From positions 124,001-188,000 of the forward strand of contig JAAAXO010000338.1 in assembly GCA_011799875.1 (NCBI GenBank): 64,000 nt of DNA, read 5' to 3'. Under the pieces are notes generated by a model. It saw only the letters and a list, made by a program, of their open reading frames with translations. It made no database searches and was not told the DNA's origin. Of the stretch, positions 22,178 to 33,401 are shown one piece after another (the stretch's first letter is position 1; each line of letters opens with the position of its first letter). This DNA comes from Thinopyrum elongatum (taxonomy: Eukaryota; Streptophyta; Magnoliopsida; Poales; Poaceae). A program made the translations under genes and the position numbers.

Positions 22178-24446
22178 TCCTCCCCTTCTTGAAATGAAGT
22201 CGTCCTCGACGGAAGCTCATCTTCCTCACCCAAATAAGGCTTCAAATCTGCAATGTTAAAAGTGGGACTAACCCCAAAATCTGCAGGCAGCTCAAGTTTA
22301 TATGCGTTATCATTTATTTTCTCTAACACCTTAAAAGGACCATCAGCACGTGGCATTAGCTTTGATTTGCGCAAATCAGGAAATCTATCCTTACGCAAAT
22401 GTAACCAAACAAGATCTCCAGGTGCAAACACAACATGTTTTCTACCCTTATCTCCAGCAAGTTTATATTTAGCATTCATATGCTCAATGTTCTCCTTAGT
22501 TAACTCATGCATTTTTAAGATCAATTCAGCACGTTGTTTAGCATCAAAATTAACCTTCTCCGAAGATGGAAGAGGTAACAAATCAATTGGTGCACGAGGA
22601 AGGAAACCATACACAATTTCAAAAGGACACATCTTAGTAGTAGAATGCAATGAACGATTATAAGCAAATTCAATATGAGGCAAGCATTCTTCCCACATTT
22701 TCTTGTTATTCTTCAAAACAGCCCTAAGCATAGTAGACAATGTTCTATTGACTACTTCAGTTTGTCCATCAGTTTGGGGGTGACATGTAGTACTAAAAAG
22801 CAGTTTAGTCCCCAACTTAGCCCATAAACATCTCCAAAAGTGGCGAAGAAATTTAGTATCACGATCTGAAACAATAGTATTTGGCACACCATGCAAGCGT
22901 ATAATTTCACGAAAGAACAAATCAGCAACATTAACAGCATCATCGCTTTTATGACATGGTATAAAGTGTGCCATTTTCGAGAACCTATCCACGACAACAA
23001 ATATGCTATCCCTCCCCTTCTTTGTTCGAGGTAAACCTAAAACAAAGTCCATAGATATATCCTCCCAAGGAACACTAGGTACAGGCAAAGGCATATATAA
23101 ACCATGAGGATTGAGTCGTGACTTAGCTTTTTGACATGTAGTGCAGCGAGCAACAAAACGCTCAACATCCCGTCTCATCTTTGGCCAAAAGAAATGTGTA
23201 GCAAGTATATCCTCTGTCTTCTTCACGCCAAAATGTCCCATTAATCCTCCTCCATGCGCCTCCTGCAACAACAAAAGACGAACGGAGCTAGCTGGAATGC
23301 ATAGCTTGTTAGCACGAAACACAAATCCATCGTTAACGACGAACTTGTTCCATGTTCTCCCTTCCTTACAATTCTGCAATACATCTTTAAATTCAGCATC
23401 ATGCACATATTGATCTTTGATGGTCTCCAAACCAAATATTTTAAAGTCAAGTTGTGAAAGCATAGTATAACGACGAGACAATGCATCAGCAATAACATTT
23501 TCTTTACCCTTCTTGTGTTTAATGACATAAGGGAAAGTCTCAATAAATTCAACCCATTTAGCATGTCTACGGTTCAGTTTTGCTTGACTTTTAATGTGTT
23601 TCAAAGATTCATGATCAGAATGTATAACAAATTCTTTGGGCCATAAATAATGTTGCCATGTTTCTAAGGTCCGAACAAGAGCATATAATTCTTTATCATA
23701 AGTAGAAGAGTTCAGACTAGGCCCACTCAATTTTTCAGAAAAGTATGCAACAGGTTTGCCATCTTGTAATAAAACACCTCCTAATCCAATTCCACTAGCA
23801 TCACATTCAAGCTCAAAAGTCTTATTAAAATCAGGAAGTTGGAGTAAAGGAGCATGTGTCAACTTATCTTTCAATACCGTGAAGGCTTCTTCCTGTGAGG
23901 TACCCCAAACAAAAGGCACATCCTTCTTTGTAAGCTCATTCAGAGGTGCAGCAATGATGCTGAAATCTCTCACAAAACGCCTATAGAAACCAGCGAGTCC
24001 AAGAAAACTCCTCACTTGAGTGACCGTTTTGGGCTGTGGCCAACTCTCAATAGCTTCAATCTTGGCTTTATCAACTTCAATTCCCTGTGGAGTAACAACA
24101 TAGCCAAGAAAAGATACTCGGTCGGTGCAAAAGGTGCACTTCCCAAGGTTACCAAACAAACGTGCATCACGTAAAGCAATAAAAACAGCACGTAAATGTT
24201 CCAAATGTTCCTCCAAAGATCTGCTATAAATCAGTATATCATCAAAATAGACTACCACAAATCGTCCAATGAAAGCACGTAAAACTTCGTTCATTAATCT
24301 CATGAAAGTACTAGGTGCATTAGTTAACCCAAAAGGCATGACTAACCACTCATATAAACCGAACTTAGTTTTAAATGCTGTTTTCCATTCATCTCCCAAT
24401 TTCATACGAATTTGATGGTATCCACTACGCAAATCAACTTTGGAGA
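22081..24446 (-). pseudogene. Family A pol: RT to integrase, reverse strand, truncated at an inversion
   Basis: A 780-codon open frame from [15 protein letters not shown] in RT through RNase H and the full integrase DDE core. It ends at 22081 by a CAG-to-TAG change within the LTR-coded tail (after RQLNY), so the last ~75 residues are lost. The N-terminal side stops at 24446, where the DNA folds back into a forward copy of the same RT. Motifs [25 protein letters not shown] and IVSDRD are intact. Confidence 0.9.
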
Positions 24447-25148
24447 ATACCATCAAATTGGTATGAAATTGGGGGATGAATGGAAAACAGCATTTAAAAC
24501 AAAGTTTGGATTATATGAGTGGTTAGTCATGCCTTTTGGGTTAACTAATGCACCTAGTACTTTCATGAGATTAATGAACGAAGTTTTACGTGCTTTCATT
24601 GGACGATTTGTGGTAGTCTATTTTGATGATATACTGATTTATAGCAGATCTTTGGAGGAACATTTGGAACATTTACGTGCTGTTTTTATTGCTTTACGTG
24701 ATGCACGTTTGTTTGGTAACCTTGGGAAGTGCACCTTTTGCACCGACCGAGTATCTTTTCTTGGCTATGTTGTTACTCCACAGGGAATTGAAGTTGATAA
24801 AGCCAAGATTGAAGCTATTGAGAGTTGGCCACAGCCCAAAACGGTCACTCAAGTGAGGAGTTTTCTTGGACTCGCTGGTTTCTATAGGCGTTTTGTGAGA
24901 GATTTCAGCACCATTGCTGCACCTCTCAATGAGCTTACAAAGAAGGATGTGCCTTTTGTTTGGGGTACCCCACAGGAAGAAGCCTTCACGGTATTGAAAG
25001 ATAAGTTGACACATGCTCCTTTACTCCAACTTCCTGATTTTAATAAGACTTTTGAGCTTGAATGTGATGCTAGTGGAATTGGATTAGGAGGTGTTTTATT
25101 ACAAGATGGCAAACATGTTGCATACTTTTCTGAAAAATTGAGTGGGCC
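23720..25148. repeat. Large palindrome: ~700-bp inverted arms, 25-bp spacer
   Basis: The left arm ends at 24421 (GATGGTAT) and the right arm begins at 24447 (ATACCATC). Both are the same stretch of A pol in opposite orientations, and the spacer is 24422-24446. The right arm ends at 25148 where an LTR starts; the left arm continues in pol, so about 702 bp are paired. Confidence 0.85.
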
Positions 25149-25455
25149 TGATGAGGACATCAATACCATTGTTACACCCACAGCCTCTGCTTCTATACAT
25201 ACTGGACCAATTACTAGAGCTCGCGCACGCCAATTAAATTATCAGGTACTTTCGTTTCTTGGTAATGATTCTAAAGTTCATGAGAATATGATGCTGCCTA
25301 AATTGGATACATTTGTTTTGCTTCCAAATGAAGGGCCTAGCTTGGACAAGAAAGAGGAACCTTGGAGCAAGTTCAAGCATGGAGATGATGGCATGCGCAA
25401 GGGGAACAAGAACGGAGTTACAAGTGATGATTTCAGGACTTTGAAGCCACCATAA
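24447..25455 (+). pseudogene. Family A RT-RNase H fragment fused in frame to the LTR-coded tail
   Basis: Forward RT from [12 protein letters not shown] to EKLSGP in RNase H (25148). An LTR-A then begins, and its built-in frame DEDINTIV continues without a stop to 25455. The result is a 347-codon chimeric frame that lacks RNase H catalytic residues and integrase. It is the right arm of the palindrome centred near 24434. Confidence 0.85.
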
Positions 25456-26071
25456 GGAGTGCAGGAAGCCTTGGACGAAATATACAAGATGCCACTTCAT
25501 AAATTTCGTCCAGAGGCTATTATAGGTGCTGCGTCACCTTATTATTGGGCCAGGCCCATGTAATTTCGAAATACTTGAGTATAGGCTATTTTTAGAGTCC
25601 GTATGTGTGGGGAAACAAGAGATAGGGTTGGTTTCGGACCCCTCCTTCAAGGGCCACGAAATCCCCCCCCTCTTCCTCCATATATACAGCCCTTAGGGCA
25701 CCGTTTAGACTTTGGGTTTTGTTTAGATTAAAAGTTCGCCATAGCTGCAACTTCGCGTACTTCGTTTGTGTTCAACGACCAGACCAAGACGTCACAGAAC
25801 CCCACCTTGATCAATAAAGCTTTCATCTTATATTCGCAATATCCAGATTGCAAATCTTAGTTTCTTGCTTGTTCTTCGTTTGCTTGCAGGAGATAGACCC
25901 TCGTGGTCAGGTTGATTGTGCTCCGGCGTGGTCAATAACCTCTCGGAGTTGGTTTAGCGATTGCTAAGGCGCGACGTCCTCGCACGTTCGTAGTCGGATC
26001 GTCAAAGTCTACTCCACCAAAAACGATAGCTATCATCTCATCGAAAGATCGGGACACCCTCGCCTCTATCA
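25149..26071 (+). repeat. LTR-A, complete, 923 bp
   Basis: Lies between RNase H (left flank GGGCC) and a non-CRM gypsy gene (right flank GGTTT). It has no PBS or polypurine tract beside it. Its flanks come from two different host elements, so it marks a recombination breakpoint. Confidence 0.9.
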
Positions 26072-26121
26072 GGTTTACCGCGAGAAGTGGGACGAATGGC
26101 GGGCTGAGTGGTGCTGGATCA
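26072..26121 (+). pseudogene. Gypsy-type gene Y, upstream exon piece
   Basis: Fifty bases whose frame reads VYREKWDEWRAEWCWI. With one GATCA copy removed it joins in frame to 30936 (WIKETDPHPF). It is the part of gene Y lying left of the B1 insertion. The rest of the gene's 5' end is replaced by LTR-A. Confidence 0.75.
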
Positions 26122-27103
26122 TGATAGAGGCGGGGGTGTCCCGATCTTTCGATGAGATGATAGCTATCGATTTGGTGGAGTCGACTTTGATGATCCGACT
26201 ACAAACGTGCACGACGTTGCGCCTTAGCAATCGCTAAACCAATCTCCCGAGGTTACTGACGATGCTGAAAGCACGATCAGCCTGACCACGAAGGTCTATT
26301 CCTGCACGCAATCGAAGAACAAGCAAGAATATGATAATGCAATCTGAATATTGCGAATATAGATGAAGTATTGATAAAGGTGGGGATCCGAAAGCGGTCT
26401 TGGTCTGGTCGTTGGACACAAACGAAGTACACGAAGTTGCAATGGCTAACTTTTAACTAAACAAATCCCAAGGGAAAAGCTACTAGATGGATCTACTTAT
26501 ATAGGAGTAAGGGGTGGCGGCCAAGGAGGTGGGAGGACGTCCCAAGGCAGCCTAAAACTAACCCTAGGTCGTACAAGGCTCATGGGCCCAAGTGGAGGTG
26601 ATGCAACACCTTTGGACTTGTAGTTTGACTCGGATTCTGCTGCAGCGTCAGATTGTTTCGTCAATAACTCATAGCTCCGGATGAATTTTAAGGTGAATCC
26701 AATTGGGTTGGAAAGAGCACGAAATCTACTTTCCAACAAAAAAAGAATCACCCAATTCGGAGTCCGTATGAAAAAGTTCTTGGCGTTTTGAGTCAGGTAT
26801 GTCTGTGCAGTCCGAATCTGAATCCAGAACGTGAGAGACTTGGACTCTATCTTCTCTTGGCCCAAAAGTGACGTGAGAGGACTTTTTGAACAGCAACTAA
26901 ACTTCTATTTTTCCCTTATCTTCATATGTGAATTGTACAAATGTCCCATACACCTGCAATTAGACATGGCACAAAAGTTTGTGAAGTATTTTTGTCGTGG
27001 ATGACACAAATAAATTATTGCATAGTTTGCATTAGAAATCACCTCACAAATATACATGTATGCAATATTTTTGGTCGTATCCAAGGTAGTCATGTCCTCA
27101 TCA
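26122..27103 (-). repeat. LTR-B, 3' LTR of B1, 982 bp
   Basis: Outer end TGATAGAGGCGGGGG; inner end beside the polypurine tract (27104-27116, reverse TCCTCCCCTTCTT). It holds the C-terminal codons of the gag-like frame, a TATA box (reverse of CCTATATAAG, near 26495-26503), and an 89-bp GT-AG segment in U3. Confidence 0.9.
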
Positions 27104-28539
27104 TCCTCCCCTTCTTGAAAACAAAGCCGTCCCCGGCGTTGCTTAATCTGAAATGTGGCTAACAAAAGAGACAAGGTGTACATGTTGTATATGTATATGT
27201 CATCCATTTTTACTTCCCTTGATTTTTGCACATATGACACATGTATACATGAGTAACTTTCATAGTTCATAAAATGTAAAGCCAAAATATTAGCACAAGT
27301 ATTAGAAGACATGAAAATATTGCAACTCAATTTGCACATATAAGTGAAGCTCTTATTCATATCAAAGGATTGACAATGTTCATCATTAAACCATCCCAAC
27401 ATTGGTGAATAAACCTTACTTGCATCAAATTTACATGCTACAACATGCTTAAATAAGCAAACATGCAATAAGTTATTTGACACAAAATCATCACCAAGAT
27501 TAGAGGTCATATCAAAATGATTAAACATTGTTTCTTTTGCATCAACAGTTAATTCATTGGGTGCACTCAAAATTGTTGATACTTCAACTCTTTGATCACA
27601 TGACGCATTCATGACAGTAACACAATTCTCTAAAATAGCTGGTGTGCTCAAATCAATAGGTAACACAACACATGATGTTTTCAAGTTAACTAGGCATGCA
27701 TCATTCTCATGTGAAAGTTGAAAATCTGTACCTTTGTCATTACCTCTTATGATCAACTCAGACGATCTAGGCACTCTTGGAGGTGATGTGTCACATGATG
27801 GAGATGATGTAGTCCTCGCAACAACGGATGTGGTTGTCATAGTACGCCTAGTAGTTGAAGAAACATCTGTATCAACACTTGGAATGTGCACCGTGCGCTT
27901 GTTCTCCTTGTGGCCAACACGTCGTTTTATTTCCTGTTCAGCTTTGCAAGCAAGACGAAACAAATGGTCCATAGGATAACACTCTTCATGAATTAGAATC
28001 TCTTGAATATCACAGTTTAATCCTCCCCAAAATCTATCCATAAAATCTTCTTCACATTCTTCTAAAAATGAGTGCAATAATGTAGTTTGTAAATCATCAT
28101 AGTATTTTGTTACCGTGTCAGTGCCTTGTTTTAAATGTTGTAATTTTTTAATCATGCCACGAGTATAATAAACATCAACGAATCTATCTCTCATGACAAG
28201 TTTTAAATCATCCCAAGTAGTAGGTATAAGATCAGGGTTTAACCGACAATATTCACTCCACCAAACTAAAGCAAAGCTACTAAAAGTACTAACAGCAGCT
28301 TGAAAATTTTCACGCTCATCAAAATTTTGGGAAGCAAATATAGCATTTATTTCGTACTCCCATTCAATATATAAATCAGGCCTAAAACGACCAGTAAATG
28401 GTGGCATGGAAACATTAACCTGATTATGTGCATTCTGATGTAATTGCTCCTCTTGTGGTGGTTGTTGTATTTTCTTAGGTGATGGCAAATCTCCCACGAT
28501 CGATGAAGCCCAAGAACTAACAACTCCGGAACCTGCCAT
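26905..28539 (-). CDS. Family B gag-like protein (B1), ~544 residues
   Basis: Starts at ATG (complement 28537-28539): MAGSGVVSSWASSIVGD. Residues ~40-210 are a CRM gag core similar to family A gag (PPFTGRFRPD, WWSEYCRLNPD, LQTTLLHSF, WGGLNCDIQEIL, LACKAEQEIKRR). A Ser/Thr-rich linker follows, then from ~residue 280 a domain of about 190 residues with many Cys, His and Met and no zinc knuckle or enzyme motif I can name (HENDACLVN, VCLFKHVVACKFD, CKLSCNIFMSS, MDDIYIYNMYT). It ends with QEGEDDEDM and reads into the LTR to 26905. Role by family: RNA packaging with enzymes supplied in trans. The novel domain has no assigned function. Confidence 0.8.
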   Translation of the reverse strand: MAGSGVVSSWASSIVGDLPSPKKIQQPPQEEQLHQNAHNQVNVSMPPFTGRFRPDLYIEWEYEINAIFASQNFDERENFQAAVSTFSSFALVWWSEYCRLNPDLIPTTWDDLKLVMRDRFVDVYYTRGMIKKLQHLKQGTDTVTKYYDDLQTTLLHSFLEECEEDFMDRFWGGLNCDIQEILIHEECYPMDHLFRLACKAEQEIKRRVGHKENKRTVHIPSVDTDVSSTTRRTMTTTSVVARTTSSPSCDTSPPRVPRSSELIIRGNDKGTDFQLSHENDACLVNLKTSCVVLPIDLSTPAILENCVTVMNASCDQRVEVSTILSAPNELTVDAKETMFNHFDMTSNLGDDFVSNNLLHVCLFKHVVACKFDASKVYSPMLGWFNDEHCQSFDMNKSFTYMCKLSCNIFMSSNTCANILALHFMNYESYSCIHVSYVQKSREVKMDDIYIYNMYTLSLLLATFQIKQRRGRLCFQEGEDDEDMTTLDTTKNIAYMYICEVISNANYAIIYLCHPRQKYFTNFCAMSNCRCMGHLYNSHMKIREK

Positions 28540-29948
28540 GATTAGTAGAAACAAAAAAAAATCGAGAATAATGTTCCTATGAACTACTAGGATGTGGTGG
28601 TAAAGCGCTCACAGTAAAGCAAATATCAATATCTTACAAGTTCTTACCATGCAGCAGGTGGTGACGGGCAACCAGCGGTGTCAAATAACTCCGAAGATTG
28701 AGTAAAGCGATTGCCAGGTGAACGTACGTATACACGGTGTAGAAATATGTGGAGTTGGGTTGGCTATATATGGTAGCAAAAGATTAGCAATAATCAATTC
28801 AGAGATGCAATGTTGAATAAACGCTCAACGACGGTACTGTGTTGGTCCTAGGCTAGACCGGACTAGAGACGCGAGCCTAGAACACTAATGACGTCACGGC
28901 GTAGCACAACTAGCATCAAGAAAGGATATGAAGTAGCTCCGGACAACAAGATATAAGTGAAGATCACAATGGCAGTAAAGATAATGATGAGAAACAACTA
29001 CCAAGTAGCATATACCAACAATTCTCTCTCCAACTTTACTCTATAAAAGTTTGTGCCAATTTTATGATAATTTTTCTCAAGAAAGGCACTGACTCAAGCT
29101 TTCAAATGCAAAAAGAATCACTCAATTCCGAGTTGATATGAGGAGTCAAAAAATTCTAAAACTGGCCTGAAAAACTGGAATAAGCTGTGTTCGCGAACTT
29201 CGGAGGGCAAAAAGACCTATTTAGAAGCCGATTTTGAGGTGTCAAATATTGAACAAGCTTCTGCAACTATTTAGATGCGGCTTGTCGCTAGCTTTAATTT
29301 GAGTACTCACGAAGCCAAAACAGACTTCGTATGAAAAAGATATGCCTTTTTTACTGAACACTGCGCAAAACAGATTCCAATCCGAATTCAGCTACGAGAT
29401 TGAGTCTAGATATATCCGAATTTTGTTTTTTTTTCTTCTCTCTTTTTTTTCTCACACTTTTTCTTTTCTTTTTCTTTCTCTCTTTTTTTCTCTGACTTTT
29501 TTTAAACTTTTTTTTCTCTTTTTTTTTTCTTGCTCCCTCTTTCCAAAACAAACTAGATAAGATGTAGATTGGATCAAGCACAGATGTGAACGACCTCAAC
29601 TATGATTATGACAATGAACAGTGGGTAGCACGATGTGGAAATTGATGGATGGGATGGTGGACAGCGGAAGGAATAACGATGCAGCGGCGGCGTGACTAAT
29701 GTGAACAGAACTCGAAACTCTAAACGAACTAGACACTAAGACCAGCAACTGAACACGACGATGCAACCGATAATTCAATAATGCAAACAATGAAAAGAAA
29801 ATTGCGAAGGCTCGGACTGGCTTGGACAAAGGATGAATAGATCTAACTTTTTTTTTGTGGTTTTTTCTTTGGACAATAGGTAAGAAAATAAATCTAATCT
29901 AGGGAAAACTGAAAATTCTCACCGAGCAACCTGAAAACTGATACCACT
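28540..29948 (-). other. Family B leader of B1, with PBS at 29938-29946
   Basis: Long untranslated leader. Reverse-strand PBS TGGTATCAG is followed by TTTTCAGGTTGCTCGG. It holds a pyrimidine/purine simple-sequence block (about 29428-29535 on the + strand, T-rich with CTCT) and the stretch near 28855 (CTAGACCGGACTAG) homologous to the A leader. No convincing coding region. Confidence 0.8.
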
Positions 29949-30930
29949 TGATAGAGGAGGGGGTGTCCCGATCTTTCGATGAGATGATAGCTATCGATTT
30001 GGTGGAGTCGACTTTGACGATCCGACTACAAACGTGCACGACGTTGCGTCTTAGCAATCGCTAAACCAATCTCCCGAGGTTACTGACGATACTGAAAGCA
30101 CGATCAGCCTGACCACGAAGGTCTATTCCTGCACGCAATCGAAGAACAAGCAAGAATATGATAATGCAATCTGAATATTGCGAATATAGATGAAGTATTG
30201 ATAGAGGTGGGGATCCGAAAGCGGTCTTGGTCTGGTCGTTGGACACAAACGAAGTACACGAAGTTGCAATGGCTAACTTTTAACTAAACAAATCCCAAGG
30301 AAAAAGCTACTAGATGGATCTACTTATATAGGAGTAAGGGGTGGCGGCCAAGGAGGTGGGAGGACGTCCCAAGGCAGCCTAAAACTAACCCTAGGTCGTA
30401 CAAGGCTCATGGGCCCAAGTGGAGGTGATGCAACACCTTTGGACTTGTAGTTTGACTCGGATTCTGCTGCAGCGTCAGATTGTTTCGTCAATAACTCATA
30501 GCTCCGGATGAATTTTAAGGTGAATCCAATTGGGTTGGAAAGAGCATGAAATCTACTTTCCAACAAAAAAAGAATCACCCAATTCGGAGTCCGTATGAAA
30601 AAGTTCTTGGCGTTTTGAGTCAGGTATGTCTGTGCAGTCCGAATCTGAATCCAGAACGTGAGAGACTTGGACTCTATCTTCTCTTGGCCCAAAAGTGACG
30701 TGAGAGGACTTTTTGAACAGCAACTAAACTTCTCTTTTTCCCTTATCTTCATATGTGAATTGTACAAATGTCCCATACACCTGCAATTAGACATGGCACA
30801 AAAGTTTGTGAAGTATTTTTGTCGTGGATGACACAAATAAATTATTGCATAGTTTGCATTAGAAATCACCTCACAAATATACATGTATGCAATATTTTTG
30901 GTCGTATCCAAGGTAGTCATGTCCTCATCA
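29949..30930 (-). repeat. LTR-B, 5' LTR of B1, 982 bp
   Basis: Adjoins the PBS on its inner side and GATCA on its outer side. It matches 26122-27103 with about 8 differences by eye (for example GGAGGGGG for GCGGGGG, GCGTCTT for GCGCCTT). Confidence 0.9.
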
Positions 30931-32034
30931 GATCAAGGAAACAGATCCCCATCCGTTCTGTCTGCCTCGACAGCAGAAAGCGGTCCGCAGCAGTGGCTGG
31001 AGCAGTCTTGCTGCTGAAGATGAAAAACTCGCAATCGCCACCACTAGGATTCTTTGCCTGAAGGCTTCCGGGCTAACAATGGAGATGATTGGCTTCGATT
31101 TTCTCCGCCGCCGCATTGCCCCCTTGCAGAATAAAGGAAGACCAGCTTGGGAATACCAAAACGCAGCAGACATCATGAGACTGCGCCCCGGTTTGAACAA
31201 CAATCTGACTGCTATGCAACTTGGCGCTCTTCGTCAAAAGCTATTCCAGCGCGACAACAAGCATCGGTTGCCGGCAAAGATTGTCCCTCTGTGCAACAAC
31301 TCTGCCCTGGGGTCAATTATCGCTACCATGCGACTGTTCAATGCCCACAGTCTCGACGTGACATGGGTTGAGCCATCCGAGGAAGAGGCACAGAAGTTCT
31401 TTGATAACTTGACGGAGAGGGCCATCCGGGAAGAAGCAGACTTCATCCGAGCCACCACCGACGAAGAGGTGGCATACATCGCCAATAGGACAGAGGAGGC
31501 AAATCTTGCCGCGGAGGCTGGCAGCGTCGGCTTCACAGAATGGGAAACCAGTGACGCAGAGGTAGTGGTGGAGAAAAATCCTGCCGGGAAGGACAAAGCT
31601 GCTAGGGAACAGAACAGCACAGCCACTGAGAGCTCGTCCGACAAAGACGCGGCTGAAGAGGAACCGCAAGAAGAGCTCCCAGCCCTGAAGAAGACAAAGC
31701 GTGTTCTTCGAAAGGCTGCATCTGGCATCCCGGCAAGCCAACCTTCCTCGAGCAGCGAGGCTCCCGGCAAGAAAGCGGCCGGCAAGACTGCGCCGCGGCA
31801 AGGGGTTCGACAGCAACTTGCGCGGCATGCGAGACCCACATCAGCGACAACTGCTGAGGCGACAGGGGTGTCTCGCACTACCGCACCGGAAGCTGAGGTG
31901 ACGGAAACACACCAACCCCCGGCGCCTGCTACAGCCAAACGACCTAGGACCCCTCCTCCGCCTCCCCACACAGACACTGCAACAGAGGTCGATTTCGACA
32001 TCTCCGGCTTCAGTCCGGAGCGAGAAGAGGAAGA

Positions 32035-32105
32035 GTGAGTACCTTGCCACAGCCTTTATCTTCCAATCCTGGATCAATCTTATTAACTTGCTTGTATTGT
32101 CTCAG
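32035..32105 (+). other. Predicted intron 1 of gene Y, 71 bp
   Basis: Donor GTGAGTACC, acceptor TTGTATTGTCTCAG, and a possible branch site ATTAACTT. Without removal the frame stops at 32036. With removal the frame continues EEDSDAETLMERMA. Confidence 0.7.
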
Positions 32106-32257
32106 CAGTGATGCAGAAACCTTGATGGAGAGGATGGCGAAGAGTACAAAGACTTCTATAGGCGACGAGCCTCCAGCAGGCTTCGTGAGCGTGCCGGAAA
32201 CTACTACCATCAGCCCGGATCTTAGTCCTCGACGCAGCCCCCAGCGCAGCCCCCAGC

Positions 32258-32331
32258 GTAAGTTCATTATTCTTTTCGGTTGGGGAATGCTGAGGTTCCT
32301 ATCCTTGCCGCTGATATCTTTGGGCTTGCAG
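32258..32331 (+). other. Predicted intron 2 of gene Y, 74 bp
   Basis: Donor GTAAGTTC, acceptor GGGCTTGCAG. Removal joins SPQRSPQ to REGQQQRELSGD in frame. Confidence 0.65.
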
Positions 32332-32422
32332 GAGAAGGACAGCAACAAAGGGAGTTATCAGGAGATACCCTCGTCGCGCCACCTCTGTCAACCACATCGC
32401 CCACAAGCGCGTCCCCGGCAAG

Positions 32423-33401
32423 TGATGAGGACATGACTACCTTGGATACGACCAAAAATATTGCATACATGTATATTTGTGAGGTGATTTCTAATGCAAA
32501 CTATGCAATAATTTATTTATGTCATCCAAGACAAAAATACTTCACAAACTTTTGTGCCATGTCTAATTGCAGGTGTATGGGAGATTTGTACAATCCACAT
32601 ATGAACATAAGGGAAAAAGAGAAGTTTATGTGCTGTTCAAAAATTCCTCTCACGTCACTTTTGGGCCAAGAGAAGATAGAGTCCAAGTCTCTCATGTTCT
32701 GGATTCAGATTCGGACTGCACAGACATACCTGACTCAAAACGCCAAGAACTATTTCATACGGACTCCGAATTGGGTGATTCTTTTTTTGTTGGAAAGTAG
32801 ATTTCGTGCTCTTTCTAACCCAATTGGTTTCCCCTTCAAATTCATCCGGAGCGTTGAGTTGTCGTCGAAACAATCTGACGCTGTAGCAGAATCCGAGTCC
32901 AACTACAAGTCCAAAGGTGTTGCATCACCTCCACTTGGGCCCATTGGCCTTGTACGACCGAGGGCTAGTTTTTGGCTGCCTTGGGACGTCCTCCCACCTC
33001 CTTGGCCGCCACCCCTTGCTCCTATATAAGTACATCTAGTAGCTTTTTTGCTTGGGATTTGTTTAGTTAAAAGTTAGCCATTGCAACTTCGTGTACTTCG
33101 TTTGTGTCCAACGACCAGACCAAGACCGCTTTCGGATCCCCACCTCTATCAATACTTCATCTATATTCGCAATATTCAGATTGCATTATCATATTCTTGC
33201 TTGTTCTTCGATTGCGTGCAGGAATAGACCTTCGTGGTCAAGCTGATCGTGCTTTCAGTATCGTCAGTAACCTCGGGAGATTGGTTTAGCGATTGCTAAG
33301 GCGCAACGTCGTGCACGTTTGTAGTCGGATCGTCAAAGTCGACTCCACGAAATCGATAGCTATCATCTCATCGAAAGATCGGGACACCCCCGCCTCTATC
33401 A
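32423..33401 (+). repeat. LTR-B, 5' LTR, 979 bp
   Basis: Starts TGATGAGGACATGACTACC, ends CCTCTATCA, and is followed by PBS AGTGGTATCAGTTTTC. Left flank GCAAG lies in gene Y. The B copy it begins is cut at 35318, so no 3' LTR or duplication partner is available. Confidence 0.9.
32484..32572 (+). other. Possible 89-bp intron inside LTR-B U3
   Basis: Begins GTGATTTCTAATG and ends GTCTAATTGCAG, AT-rich, with a CTAAT branch-like motif. It is present in most B and D LTRs and cleanly absent from the LTR at 60761. AGGTG flanks both sides, so a 5-bp repeat-mediated deletion is the rival explanation. Confidence 0.5.

Larger units (their letters stand above)
26122..30930 (-). mobile_element. Family B (Quinta-like) element B1, full length, with target duplication
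   Basis: Complete non-autonomous element of 4809 bp: LTRs 26122-27103 and 29949-30930, PBS, leader, gag-like frame and polypurine tract. GATCA precedes and follows it, the 5-bp duplication expected for integrase of this class. About 8 differences were seen by eye between its 982-bp LTRs, which suggests a young insertion (a few hundred thousand years at usual grass LTR rates). It has no protease, RT or integrase, so it must borrow them, most plausibly from family A, which shares LTR ends, PBS and polypurine tract. It interrupts gypsy gene Y. Confidence 0.92.
30931..32422 (+). pseudogene. Gypsy-type gene Y (gag-like protein with introns), interrupted
   Basis: The reading frame of 26073-26121 continues here: exon to 32034, then exons 32106-32257 and 32332-32422, separated by two short GT-AG introns. 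Contents: a helical region (MEMIGFDFLRRRI, LRPGLNNNLTAMQL), an Ala/Glu/Lys-rich low-complexity middle, a Pro-rich stretch (PPPPPHTD) and an Arg/Ser/Pro end (PRRSPQRSPQ). It resembles the putative gypsy-type transposon proteins common in grass genomes, a family of unknown biochemical role. High GC content and codon use differ from the AT-rich CRM copies. Its 3' end is cut by a B LTR at 32423. Splicing is inferred from frame and consensus. Confidence 0.7.

Noticed and set aside
31234..32001. 255-codon reverse frame across gene Y
   Set aside because: It is the antisense shadow of the GC-rich coding strand; Ala/Ser/Val low-complexity composition, and the forward frame joins the upstream exon and spliced exons.
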